A stretch of 60,878 bases of DNA from Mastigamoeba balamuthi (Eukaryota > Evosea > Mastigamoebida > Mastigamoebidae), in contig CACRSC010000024.1 of NCBI GenBank assembly GCA_902651635.1, forward strand, positions 288,072 through 348,949. The letters run 5' to 3'. Below the pieces are notes generated by a model that was not told the DNA's origin, did not search any database, and was given only the letters and a program-made list of their open reading frames with translations. A program made the position numbers and the translations under genes. The first letter of the stretch is position 1, and each line of letters opens with the position of its first letter. This document shows, in pieces, positions 10,688 through 22,082 of the stretch.

Positions 10688-11553
10688 ATGGAGGCCGGGG
10701 ACGCTGCCAGCGAGGAGGCGCAGCCGCTGTTCGGTCCCGCAGCCCGCACGGGTCCGGCGCCCGCGGGGTGGGAGGCGTCGGACGAGCCCCGCGTGGCCGT
10801 CGTGGCCCCCGGGGGCCCCAGGGCACCGCTGGCCCTCCCGCTGCCGCTGCTGGGCCGCAGGGGCCGCAGGGCGGCAGTGCAGATCGCCATCACGTGCTTC
10901 TGGACGCCCGGGGCGGCCGCGGGCACGCGCGTCGCCGTCACGCACTGCCCGGGGTCCGCAGCAGCTCCCGGGAGCAGCGCTCGCGAGTGGGGGTGTTTGG
11001 CAGCAATTGTTCTCTGTTTTCCTGGGTTTTTCTCTTTCCCCCGAGTTATCAATATTCCACTCCCTTCGTATTCGAATTCGAATTCAAAATCGAATTCCCC
11101 CGCCCAAAAACCCCCTTCCGCCCTCTCCCCCTTTCCTCCACAGAGCCCGCAAACGCGTTTTGTAAGTGCACAAAAGGGCAGCAACAAGCGTCTATTTTGG
11201 GGTCAACTGACTTGGTAGAGGGGACTCTCTGGCCCCGCACAAACGATGCGGCGCGCAGGTACGGGCTGCTGGCCGAGGGCAGCGAGCAGGCGACGCTGGG
11301 GGAGGTGTACGAGGCGCTGCTGGCGCGCATGGGGGCCCGCGCCAACCCCTTTGTCCGCGTGGAGCTCCTGCGGCTGACGGCGGCCGACGGCAGCGCGCTC
11401 GACGCGGGCCAGCGCGTGGGCCGCCGGGCCAAGTTCCGCATGGTGATGGTCGAGCACGTGGACTTCGGGCTGGCGCTCAAGGCGCAGCAGCAGCGGCAGC
11501 GCCAGCAGCAGGAGGGCGTCGGCGCGGGGCGCTGCTCGTGCTCCGTTCTCTAA
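10688..11553 (+). CDS. Small protein with C-terminal CaaX box (paralogue of 2421-2999)
   Basis: The start at 10688 gives MEAGDAASEEAQPLFG, then TGPAPAGWEASDEP, ITCFWTPGAAAG and VTHCPG. An intron follows, from GG|GTGTTT near 11000 to GCGCGCAG at about 11261. The second exon contains YGLLAEGSEQATLGEVYEA, RAKFRMVMVEHVDF, a Gln/Arg-rich stretch, and a tail ending CSCSVL-stop. CSVL fits a CaaX box for geranylgeranylation, and the extra Cys could be palmitoylated. Every block has a counterpart in the same order in the minus-strand gene at 2421. The core of two short strand-rich segments might be a ubiquitin-like fold, but this is speculation. Probably a peripheral membrane protein of unknown role. 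Confidence 0.7.
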
Positions 11554-11923
11554 GTCAAAAACCACCACGTATTCCCGTTTAAGTATGGCCCGGGGGGCGC
11601 CAGAGGCCCAGCCCCTGGGCTGCGGCGATCTCGGGAGGAACTCTAACCCGCACGCCACGATGACGCATAGCACAGCACACGTCACTCCCCACCCCCCAGT
11701 GCGAGCTAATCGACTATTGCTGTTTTATTCTCCCTCCCTCTCTCTCTCTCTCTGTCCCTCCCCCGCCCTTCTGGCGCACCCGAGGCGCTTCCACAGTGGC
11801 CTGAGCGACTGACTGCCAGTGCTGGCTGCACGGGCGCACCACCCGTGGGATATCTGAGGGCTCCACGATCCTGCACACATTTGGTATCTGAGATCCGCTG
11901 GTTATTCTCGACTGCGAAGCCGA
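11554..11923. other. Intergenic region
   Basis: Includes a long pyrimidine run (CCCTCCCTCTCTCTCTCTCTCTG) at about 11731-11760 that may be part of the promoter of the channel gene. No gene recognised. Confidence 0.4.
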
Positions 11924-13574
11924 ATGGGCCGCACGGCGTCGTCGTTACGCGAGCACTGCAGCCAGCTGACGCAGGCCAGCACAGGCAAGAGAGCCAGCGC
12001 CAGGACGCTCACTGCCGGGGGGCCTGTGCAGCGCGAGGAGTTCGGGTGGGCAGTGCTCGCACTCGTCGCTGCCAACTGCGTCGTCGTCGGGGCCGAGACC
12101 GACGTGGCCTCGCGCTCCCGCAACCGCGCCGTGTTCGACACGCTCGAGGGGCTCTTCGTGGCCCTCTACACCGCCGAGATCGCCCTGCGTGTCTGCGCCC
12201 GCCCCGTGGCCCACGCGAGGCACGCACAGAACAGCGCAGCCCAACGCGTGCAATTGATTTCGGGGGGTGGGGGCTCTGCTCTGCCCGCCTGAGCGCAGGT
12301 CGTTCTTCCTCGAGGGGTACAACTGGTCGGACCTGCTCATCGTGGCCCTGGCCTGGGCGCAGTTCTTTGTCCTCGTCGTCGCCGACGTGCACCCCGAGCC
12401 CCGTGGCGTCCAGCTGCTCCGCGGTACACGGAGGCCTCCTCTCTGGCCCTCTCCATCTCCGAGTTCCTTTGGAGGAGCCTCGAAGATGGTTGAGAACCGT
12501 GATTGTTTTTCACTTTGTTTTCACTTGGTTTTTGTGAGTGCGTCCCCGTAAGTATCCCAATTGATTCAGGCCACGAAATACCAGCTCTCAAGGGACTGAG
12601 GTCGCTGATGCTGGTTACTTGGGTCAAGCGGCTGCGGGTGATCGCGTCGTCGCTGGTGCGGACGCTGGCCTCGCTGGCCTCGCTGTTTCTGCTGCTGGTG
12701 CTGCTCATGCTCGTCTTCGGCTGCGTGGGCCTCTACCTCTACGGCTACGACGACGGATCCGTGATCCCCGCCCACTATTGGTCCACGCTGTCGCAGTCCA
12801 TGTTCACTCTCAGCATCTATGTCACCGTGCAGTTGACTCTCTTGGTCGCTGTGCCTGTGCTGAGTTCATGTCGCACAGATGGACGGGTGGACGGACGTGC
12901 AGCAGGAGCTCGACGAGCAGCCGCTCCAGGGCAGCCGCCTCTTCACCGTGGTCTTCATATTCATCGGCTCCTTCATCTTCACCAATCTCGTCCGTATTAG
13001 CAGTCGCGTTTCAGAGCACAGACCGCTTTATTCCTTTGACTTTGTTATTTTTCACAGTATGTGTGTTATTTATCACAACCAATCAGTTGATCGGAGTGAT
13101 CATCCACAACCTGGAGGAGAGCACGCAGGAGGACAAGAAGCTCCGCGACGAGCGCAGGGCGCGGGCGGTCGAGCAGAAGAAGCGGGAGGCCGTGGAGGCG
13201 ATGATGGCCCGCGACGCCGCGGAGCAGCAGCAGAGCGCCAACGAGGCGCTGATCGACCAGTGCGCGCGCAGCAGCGCCGCGGGGCTCGCGGGCGTCGCGG
13301 CGCAGCTCGCCAGGAGGGCGCGCCCGAGGCACGACGACGTGTCGGCGGTCACGCACATGTCGGAGAACTCCGAGTGGATGCGCGCCTACGCGACGACGCT
13401 GCGCATGTACCGCGACGAGTCGCTCTCGTTGCGTGTCCCCCGCCCTCCCATCTGCCGCCAATGGCCGCTCGGCCCTAACGCGGGGGCAGCAGGACGCTGC
13501 GGCACTACGAGGGGCTGGTCGAGGCCATGAGTGCGCTGGAGAGCCTCAAGAAGCAGGACAAGCTGGGCCAGTAA
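11924..13574 (+). CDS. CatSper3-like single-domain voltage-gated cation channel
   Basis: A six-transmembrane channel, probably Ca2+-selective and part of a heterotetramer in the plasma or flagellar membrane. Segments in order are S1 (WAVLALVAANCVVVG), S2 (LFVALYTAEIALRVC), S3 (WSDLLIVALAWAQFFVLVV) and S4 with basic residues every third position (LLRALKGLR). S5 follows, then the pore helix and filter SIYVTMDGWTDVQQELDE, then S6 (VVFIFIGSFIFTNLLIGVII). The TxDGWTD filter with Asp and the S6-HNLEES junction closely match the pattern I recall for CatSper3/4. A coiled, basic C-tail ends KKQDKLGQ. Six or seven exons were inferred by frame; the first intron seems to use a GC donor (GAG|GCACGC at 12220). 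A single domain of about 400 residues excludes four-domain Cav/Nav channels. It lies 277 bp upstream of an adenylyl cyclase on the same strand. Confidence 0.8.
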
Positions 13575-13635
13575 ACACAGCGGACGTAGCGACCGCAGTC
13601 GGGGTGGGGGTCCATTTCCGGTCTGAGTAGGCCTG

Positions 13636-13643
13636 TATAAATA
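13636..13643 (+). promoter_or_regulatory. TATA box candidate
   Basis: TATAAATA lies in GC-rich surroundings about 208 bp upstream of the cyclase start codon at 13851. The same octamer precedes the gene at 35860. Confidence 0.5.
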
Positions 13644-13850
13644 GCCCGTCATTCGTGTGTACCGCTCAAAGCGGCAAAGAGCTGGGGGTACTTCCTTTTC
13701 TGCCTTGGCCCGACTGCTCTTTAGAGAGCGGTGGTAGTGCAATCCAACAATCCACTTTTCTCGGTATGAATTGCTCGCTGGGGGAGAGCGGCCATTGCAC
13801 CATCCAGCATCACTGCAGTACCACCACAGCCACCGCTCTGCATCGCCACC

Positions 13851-16800
13851 ATGAAGAGGGACTGCGCCGGCCAGAAGAGAGGAGAGCGAGGGCTGGAACG
13901 CTGCACGCTGCTGCGCCACATGCGGGTCCACGTGACCGCGGCGCTGCTGGCCCTCGTGGGCGTCGCGGCCGGCGTGGGGGCCGCAGCCTTCCAGTACGCG
14001 TCCGCTGCCGAGCTGCGCGCGCTCGAGGGCAGGCAGGCGCTGGAGGAGGCCACGCTGCTCCACGGCGTGCTCGACAGCCAGCTGGCCTCGCTCAGCGGGC
14101 AGGTGACGGACTTCAGCAACTGGGTGCGCTGCATGCAGGCCAGGCCCCAGGCGGTTACTGAGCACTGAATGACTTGGGGGGGGGGGTGAGCAGAACGCAG
14201 TCTATTTATACATGGAGGAGCAGAACCCCCTCGGGCCCTTCTGGGCGCTGCTGACGCAGGGCTACGCCTTCCTCGAGCTGATGGACCTCGAGGGCGCCAT
14301 CTTCGTCCTGCCCAACGGCACTGTGCGGCCCTTGGAGTGGGGGCGCCAGAGGGCGGGGGCTCACACTGGGGGCTGCGCAGATGCTCAACGGGATGATGTG
14401 GAGCTCGAATCGTACCTACGGGGCCCCGAAGGCCGTGGCCTCTGCTACCCTCGTACAGCAGGTCTCCTCGATGCTCCTGAGCAGCGGCAAAGCCAGTGGC
14501 CTCTGCTTGATCCCTGAAACGTGCGACACAGGGGAAGAGCTCTCTCTCCATTGTTCTCTCCTCGCAGAGCCCAACGGCCACATTTGCTCAGCGGCGTTCT
14601 CGTGCTGGTCGAGTCGCGGTCCAGCCTGATGATGAACGGCACAGGGGCCGACGTGGGGTGGGTTGTCTTCGCGAGAAACGTGCGGTCTCTGCTGTCCCGG
14701 ATCGCCGACATGTCGGACCTCTGCCTCGACTTGCACGCGTCTCCCCGCCGCCTCCAGACTGCAGTGCTGACCGCTCCACCACCCTCTCGCAGCGTCGCGG
14801 ACCCCTCGGAGTGCAGCCGCATTCTCAGGCCGGCGTGGAGCGGCAGGCCCGCGAGGATGAACGTGGGACTGGCAGCGGACTCCGTTTCCTACCTCGTCGC
14901 CCCGTCGTCGGCCTTCGACGGCGTCCAGCTGGCGTGCTCCAGCGCTGCCAACCAGACCGGCGACACGTATCTGGCTATCGGCACAGTCATCGGCGACGAG
15001 GCCGGGGTGCCGAGACTGCACGTGTTGATACGGGGCCTCCGCTCCGACGCCGCCACAGTCGACTCCAGTGCGCCAAACGCAGAGAGCTGCATTGCGCCCG
15101 CGGACTCACAGGACAGCGCAGTGACGCGGTACATCGGGATCATCTGCTGCATTGTTCTGGGCGCGATCATGTGCCTGGTGGGGCTGCTGATGGAGGTCTT
15201 TGTGCTGCGGACCCTCTCACGCCTGTCAGGCAAGATCGTCGATGTCTCCGAGAACAACGTGCGCCCCCCCTCTTCGCTCACGCTCAGAGATTCCCCCGCA
15301 TCACCGGTGGCACGCAGAACGCAGGGGAGAGGCTGCAGGTGGCAGGCAAGACAGAGCTGCGCAACGTGACGCGCGCAGTCAACGAGCTCTTGGCCGCCCT
15401 CGAGCTAAGAACAGAGTGCGACCGGGAGACTGCGAGACAAGGGCGGCGACGAATGAGCCAACTGATTCGCACCTCCACACCTCCGCAGGCAGACAGAGCA
15501 CATACTGCGGAGCATCTATCCCACCGAGGTCCTGGGAAGACTCAAGAGGGGCGAGTCCAACAACTTGACGTACCCCATAGCCTGCGTCCTCTTTGTCGAC
15601 ATCTGCAACTTCACGCTCTGGTCCTCGGCGCTGGCCCCTAGCATTGTGACCAAGTACCTCAACGGGCTCTACAGCGAGATGGACGACATCGTGCACAGAG
15701 AGGGCGCCACCAAGATCATGACCATCGGTGACGCCTACGGTCTGCTCTTTGCTCCGCTTCCTCCACTGCCCACGTCCCCTGACCCTCGCGGATCCCTCGC
15801 AGTGGTGGCCACGGGCGTTGCGGAGGGCTCCAGCAGCAACTGCACGCAGACCATGGCCGCCGTGGCCCTCAAGTTCGCCAGGTGTGTTGCGCAACGCTGT
15901 GGCTCACCCGCGGGTCTCATGAGGGAGGGCTGAACGAGCAGGCTGTGCCACGGCAACGTCATGGCGGCCTCGGAGCAGCCCCTGCTCTTCCGCATGGGCA
16001 TCGCCTCGGGCAGCTGCAGCTGCGCCATGATCGGCCTCCGGAAGCGCTTCTACGAGCTCTGGGGCCCATCCGGTCCGCCGTGTTGGTGTCTTCCGGGGCT
16101 CACAGCAGAGCGCCTGCAGTGACGCTGAGCCAGCAGATCCAGGAGTCCGCGTCCCCCGGCGAGATCCTCGTGTGCTCCGAGACCAAGAGGGCCCTCGAGG
16201 AGTCCGCCAGGGGCCAGCTGGTGCTGGAGCCTTCGGGAGAGGTCGGCGCAGGCGCAGAGCGGGCCACCGCGTGGAGGCTCGTGGCCCCGGGGGACACGCC
16301 CCGCACAGAGGAGGTGCCAGGGTCCCCCAGGACGCTCTCCTCCGCGGGGCTGCTCAGCCTCCTCGCCGACGACTCGGCAATCCTGCTCGGCTCCGAGGGC
16401 ACGTCGGCGTGCACGGGCGTCCTCCGCAGCCTCCGCATCGGCGTCCTGGCCGGCCTGGCAGTCCTGCTGGCCGCCTCGGTCGCTGCGCTGGTGGCCTTCC
16501 TGCAGGCAACTCTCGGCGCGACAACGGCCAAGCTGGCGCAGGCCAGAGCCATCGCCGACACCACGAGGCTCTCGTACGTTCTGCGCGAGTCCCTCACCGA
16601 CCTCGTGTTCGACGCCGACGCCTACGCCGTCTGGGTGCGCCAGCACTGCCGCTCTCTCGGCCGCTCCTCCTGAGCGCAGAGCCGCACCCGCCCGCAGGAC
16701 GTCGCGGTGCAGTACGTCATGGCGAGGGACCCGGCGGGCCCGTTCTGGGAGAGCGTGTTTGCCGATGGGTCGTTCTTCAAATCCGCGGGCGTCGACGGCG

Positions 16801-18656
16801 TCCTCTACTTCCTGCCCAACGGCACGCTCTTCAGCAGCTGCGGCTACGACTACGCGACGCGGACGCGCAGGGACATCAGCGCGGCCGAGGTCAGCGCCCT
16901 CTCGGCGCAGCTGCTCAGGCTGGACATGCCCTGGTTCGGGACCAACACGGGGCGAGTCTTCGGACTTCTCCACGACCCCGTCAAGTGCGAGACCCTCACC
17001 AGCTGTTCTGCTCACGTGTCCCCTCCGCCGCAGCAACGTCACGAGGCTGGCAGCGTCGTTCGTCGTGGGCTACTCGCGGTACACGCCGGTGGAAGGGTGG
17101 GTGGTGTTCCTGCGCGACCTGGCGAGGGTCCTGCCCGCCAAGGCCAGGATGATGCACATGTGCCTCGGCGTGCTCTACTCCGAGACCGGCACCAGCGGAC
17201 CACTGAGGGGTCTGTGGGGGACGAACAGCGTCCTGGGGCTGGGATCCACTGCCACCAGTGAGCCATTCATTTGACACACCTCGCAATTGACCTCCGCGGC
17301 AGAGAGTACGCTGGCCACCGTGATGGCTGATGGCAGGCAAAGCCTTGGCGAGGGAGTTGCCTATGCCTGCCCAGATGGTTGCGAGTTCGTGAACTCGTCA
17401 ATCATCTTCGAGGGCGCAGTCTTCGCAGACCTGGTGAGTTCTTCCCAGGGGAGTGCTCGAAAAATAACCCAAAGGGCCTTGTGTGCCCCCCCTTCCACAG
17501 GTCGGGGACCGTAGGTTGGTCATGTTCGCCATGAGGGAGCCCGAGCTGCTGGCCCAGGAGAAGAGGCTGTCAACGCGCCTGTGCAGTATCGGGGTGGCCA
17601 TCCTGGTGTCCGTGCTCGGCGGGAGCGTGGGCCTCATGGAGCTGCTCGTGTTCCGCGGTCTCTCTCGGCTCTCCACGTCAATCGCCACAGTCCTATCCTC
17701 CACAGAGAAGTCCACAATAAGGTTCAGGGGCAACGACCAGCTGCTCCGCATTGCGCACTCGGTCAACCACCTGCTGGCATGCCGTGACGCCCAGCACCAG
17801 TGAGGAGCTCACATGGTCGGGGCCCCGATACTGACAGAGCTGTGCAGAAAGTCGGTCGAGTTGATCCAGTCGCTGTTCCCGCCCCACGTGTTCGAGGTAC
17901 TGCAGAAGGGGCAGCTGCCCAACGAGAGCTTCACTGCGGCCAGCATCCTGTTCTGCGACATTGCAGGGTTCCGCGACTGGGCCACGGCCACCGCCCCTGA
18001 GGAGGTCGCGGCCTTCCTGGGCGCCTTCATCGACGCTCTCGACGGTGCGGCCGAGCGCTGTGGGGTCACCAAGATCAAGACCATTCTCGACATCTATAGT
18101 GCGTCCGCTCCAGCTGCCCTGCTCAGCTTCTCCCTCCTTTCTGTGGGCCATGAAACTCAACTGCCATCACTGGCTGTCCGTGGCGCAACACGACGCAGTG
18201 GCTGCATCGGGGGTACCGAGCGAGACGCCCAGGCATGCTCACGCGATGCTGAAGACGGCCGTGGAGTTCCACCGTGTAAGCCAGGAAATGGCACTCCCTG
18301 GGGGCACCAGCAGCGGCAGCTGCGGTGGCAGCAAGCAGCAGCACGTGGGGCTGCGGGTGGGGGTGAGCACGGGGCCCTGTGCTGGGGGCATCATAGGCAG
18401 GCGCAACTGGGTCTACGACCTCTGGTCTGACACTGTCAACATGGCACGCGCGTTCCTTCTGTCCCTCCCTGGCTGACAACTCCTCTCTCTACTCATCTTC
18501 CCAGGCGGCCCGACTCAAGGCCAAGGCGCAGGTGGGGACGGTGCTGTGTGACGCGAGGACGTGGGAGTGCGCCCACGATGAGTTCATGTTCAGGGAGCCC
18601 CAGACAGTGCAGCTCAAGGGAAAGGGCCTCCAGACTGTCTACGAGCTCACTATGTA
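13851..18656 (+). CDS. Twin CHASE4-HAMP-cyclase protein, predicted receptor adenylyl cyclase
   Basis: Two similar units are fused. Unit 1 has a TM (VTAALLALVGVAAGVGAA), an extracellular CHASE4-like region (DFSNW, GPFWALL, IFVLPNGT), a TM near 15130-15200, a HAMP-like linker (TLSRLSGKIVDV) and cyclase domain 1 with metal Asps in FVDICNF and TIGDAY. Unit 2 repeats this: TM (VLAGLAVLLAASVAALVAF), DADAYAVW, GPFWESV, LYFLPNGT, TM, LSRLSTSI and cyclase domain 2 with FCDIAGF, TKIKTI, YDLWSDTVNMAAR and final VYELTM. Domain 1 lacks the transition-state Asn/Arg (WGPSVTLSQQ). Domain 2 has Asn, Arg and the Lys/Asp pair expected for ATP. The pair resembles C1/C2 of mammalian transmembrane adenylyl cyclases. 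About 16 exons were inferred, with introns at matching positions in both halves. The total of about 1,250 residues is consistent with a twelve-TM-like duplicated cyclase, though only four TMs are visible. Confidence 0.85.
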
Positions 18657-18889
18657 ATGTCGAATGTGCAGAGCTCTGAGTCCATATGCCATCTGAGACA
18701 AGTAATTATGTTGTTCGTGTAGTCTCAAGTCTTCCGCATTGTTATGTGCTTGTTATGGCTAGGTTATTCTGAATTCCCGATTGCAAGCACATTCACGTCC
18801 AGTTCTTGTTTCATATTCTGGCAACTGTCTCAAAAGGAACCTTTTCACACACTCGTGTAATTTGTGAGTTTTCCTGTTCTTCTGCGTTG

Positions 18890-20974
18890 ATGGCTTCAAG
18901 CACTGCTGAGGACCCGCCGTCAGAGCAACACACAGGGGTGGCGACGACGCAGGCCGACGCTGTACCTGGTCTACTTAGTCAATTGTGATTTGTGTATGCC
19001 TCACCCTGACACTGGTCTCTGTGGAGCAGGGTGGTCTACCTCGGTCCTCAGTCTCCGCTCTGCGTCGTGGCCGCCCTCAACGGCACGCGCCGCGTTGTCT
19101 TCGACCTGCGCCACGTAGGCCTGTCCACCGCCCCGGAGCCCGCTGTCATAGGGCCCGCGGCCTCGGTGCTGCTTTTCCTCAACCGCCGGCTCTCGCTCTC
19201 GCGCTGCTGCCCTCGCGTCACCGTGCGAGAGCACAGCGAGGGCTCAGGCGACGAGGGCCCCGACGACGTGCTACTGCGCTGCTCGCCCACGCTGACGGGC
19301 GTCCTGCTGCCTGTGGACCCGCTGCCGCACGGCCGCGCGGTCCTCGTGGCCGCCCCCATGGACCCCAACGGCCTCCTGCGCAGCCTCGCGGGGCTCCGCT
19401 GGGCCGACGTTGAGCCTGCGCTGCGCCAGCGGAGCGTCGTCGTCGCGGGTCAGCCCTGGCCGGCGGGCTCTCTGCCTCCAGACACCGGCCCCGCGGTCCT
19501 CGAGTACAGGGCTACGCTGGCCGACGAGACCCCGCAGCCTCGGGACATCGTCGACGCCGTCACAGGCCAGCTCGCTCCGCTGCTCAGCGGTGCCAGCCCG
19601 TGCCGCGCAGCGTCGGTGGTCCTGGGCGTCGCCGGGCGCGGCGTTGCGGTGGGGTTCCGGCGCCACGAGGACTTCGACGGCTGCGCCCGGACCCTCAACA
19701 AGTGGTTCAGCCGCGCGTTCCCGCCGCTCCCCGACGGCTGCGTCTGCCTCTCTGTCGCCGACGTGCCCTACGTGCCCTCCGCCGGCTCCCTGTCCGCCGA
19801 GGCCGCGGCTGACTGTGCGCCTGCGCCGCCTGCGTTGCGCGCTCCTTCCTCACGAGCCGGTGGGTGTGCGTCTTCCACGCGGCCGCAGTCGCGGTCCCCA
19901 GGTTCCTCGAGGCGGCCGGGGGCAGAGCGGAGTAGCTGCTCCTCGAGGTCGAGGACGGGCAGCAGCGGGTCGTGCTCGTCGCCGACTCGGTCCCTGCGAC
20001 CGGCGACCCCCCGCGCTGTCGTGGGCGCCCCTCTCGCCCCACAGGCGAGCTCTGCTCGCGCTGCAGCCTCCGCACGTCTGCGTGTCGGTGTCGCTCGCTC
20101 TGCCGGCGCTCGGCGGGCCCTGCGTCCTCCCCGCGTGCGAGTGGGAGGCGCCCCGGTGGTTCTTCCCGGTCCTCTCGGTGACCTGCGAGGCGCAGGGCCA
20201 CGACCTCCTGGCGCTCTACCTCCGCCTGCACGCCCCCGACCCGCGGGCCTCGCGCCTGCTGGCCCTCGACACACACGCCCGCGTGCTGCCGGCCGACCCG
20301 CGCGCGGCGGAGCGGCTGTGGTGCTGGTGCGCGTGCTACACCGGCGCCCTCTCTGTCCGCTTCGACCACGTCGGGGACCTCGACAGCGCCGTCCGCGCCG
20401 CCGACGCCTTAGCGTGGCGCCCGCGCACGCCGCGCCTCGTGGTCCTGGACTCCTCGCACTCGCCCGCGGCCCTCGTCCTCGCGCTGATGGTCGGTCGCCT
20501 GCCGTCGAGGTGGTCGCTGATCGTCGCCGTGGACCCCTCTGTCGCCTGGCCCCTCTCTCTGCTGCGCGGCGCGCTGCGGCCCCTGCTGGAACCCTGGACC
20601 GGCGTCGTGGTAGCCGACGTCTGCTCGTACGCAGCGGTCGGCAGCCTGTCCGGCCCGCAGGCGCTGGCTGGGCACGCGCCGCTGCAGCGCTACGCCGAGT
20701 GGGTGCCCTGCGACGCCGCTCTGCGGGTGCCCGACGAGGAGCTCGGCCAGGCGGCAGCCGCGTGGCTCCGGCCCGACTGCTCCCGCGCGCCGTCGTGGCC
20801 GCTGGTCGCCGCCGGCGTGCCTGTGCTGCGCCGCGCTGTCGTCGCGGTGCGGCGAGGCGGAAGCGCCTGCGGAAGCTCGAGAGCCGGATGGGCGAGCTGC
20901 TGCTGCTCGGGCGGCTCCACGACCCCGAGTGGGCCGCCAGCTGCGCCCAGCGGTGCCCCCGAGTCAATCAGTGA
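18890..20974 (+). pseudogene. Unknown gene with disrupted reading frame
   Basis: The start MASSTAEDPPSEQHTG at 18890 joins by a plausible intron (CAATT|GTGATT to GAGCAG) to VVYLGPQSPLCVV. Coding-like sequence continues through LNKWFSRAFPPLPDGC. The likely frame then changes near 19,820, contains a TAG near 19,933, changes again near 20,040 and again near 20,860, ending LHDPEWAASC and QRCPRVNQ-stop. No GT-AG pair explains these shifts. Either the gene is decaying or the assembly has indels here. The intervening blocks (SFLTSRWVCVFHAAAV; VVLVADSVPATGD; WFFPVLSVTCEAQGHDLLAL) look conserved in style and keep GC3 bias, which favours recent disruption or sequence error. No domain recognised. Confidence 0.5.
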
Positions 20975-21122
20975 ACGTCTGGCGGTTGCTGATCCCGGCA
21001 GTGGACGCAACTGCCGAGGACAGTTCAGAAACTCTCAGTGCACTTATTTTTAACGGAGCGATTCCGCCGCCCTGTCATCAGAGCACTCTGTCGGCAGCAC
21101 ACAGCAAGAGCACTCCCTCGGG

Positions 21123-22082
21123 ATGGCGTCGCAGTACATGGAGCAGGCAGCACGTGGAGGCCCCAGCAGCGTGGCAATGGCGGCGGGGGCGGCGCCGCTG
21201 GCTGAGGGGGACCCGATGGTCGACGGCCTGCTGGCCCTTCCCAAGCTGCGCATCCGCCAGCGCCTGGCCGGCTTCTGCGCAGAGCTCTGCTGCACCGAGC
21301 CCTCCCGCTACGAGGTCTCGGTCCCCGCCCTCTCCGACGGCCAGCGTGCGTCCTCGCTCGTCCTCTCTGCGCTGGGCTGCGGACTTCGTTATTTTTGAGC
21401 GTTTGGGAATTCGCATTGGCTGAGCGAAAAAGATACTGGCGGACTGTGCGGCGCCACTGCAGGCCTGATGACCGCCGAGGAGGCGTCGGTGTGGTGCTGC
21501 CGGTGCCTCTGCGGGTCGGCGCGCTCGTTCCGGATGCGCGTGGCGACGGACGGGGGCCAGGAGGTGATGAGCATCGAGCGCCCGTGGACCATGTGCAACA
21601 CCAGCCGCCTCTGGAGCCTCGTCTGCGCCACCTGCCGCTGCTCGCACCAGCGCCTCGTCGTCTACTCGGGCGCCCACTGCGCGCAGCCCCGCCAGAGGCT
21701 CGGCTCGGTCCACGAGGAGTTCGGGCTCAACTACATCGTCTCTGTCAAGTGCGCCGCCCTCGAGCTCCTCCGACTCCATCTCACAGCCCCCGGGAGCAGG
21801 GACGCGGACGACACGGAGCTGTACCGCATCGTGGGGACGCCTGTCAAGTGCCTCGAGCTGTGGGAGATCTACGGGCCCGGGGGCATCAAGGGGGACCAGG
21901 TGGTGGGCCGCGTGCGGCGGTACTGGGACGAGGACAAGCACGGCAGGGCTGTCTGGGACGCCGACGTCTACGAGATGGAGTTCCCCGCCGCCGCCACGGG
22001 GAGGCACCGCATGCTCCTCATGGGGGCGGTGCTCTTCGTCGACTACCTCTACTTCGAGCGGTTCAAGGGCTGCGTCTGCTGA
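21123..22082 (+). CDS. Phospholipid scramblase family protein
   Basis: Predicted to be a membrane-anchored, Ca2+-responsive scramblase-family protein that may collapse lipid asymmetry. Exon 1 starts MASQYMEQAARGG and carries VDGLLALPKLRIRQRL. An intron (CAGC|GTGCGT at about 21345 to CACTGCAG at about 21468) leads to TAEEASVWCCRCLCG, a Cys-rich palmitoylation-type cluster. Next come FRMRVATDGGQEVMSIERPW, VKCLELWEIYGPGG, and a hydrophobic C-terminus MLLMGAVLFVDYLYFER. This final block is the family signature and includes the membrane-inserting helix. The encoded length of about 280 residues matches the family. The tail ends KGCVC, with extra cysteines for possible lipidation. Confidence 0.85.
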
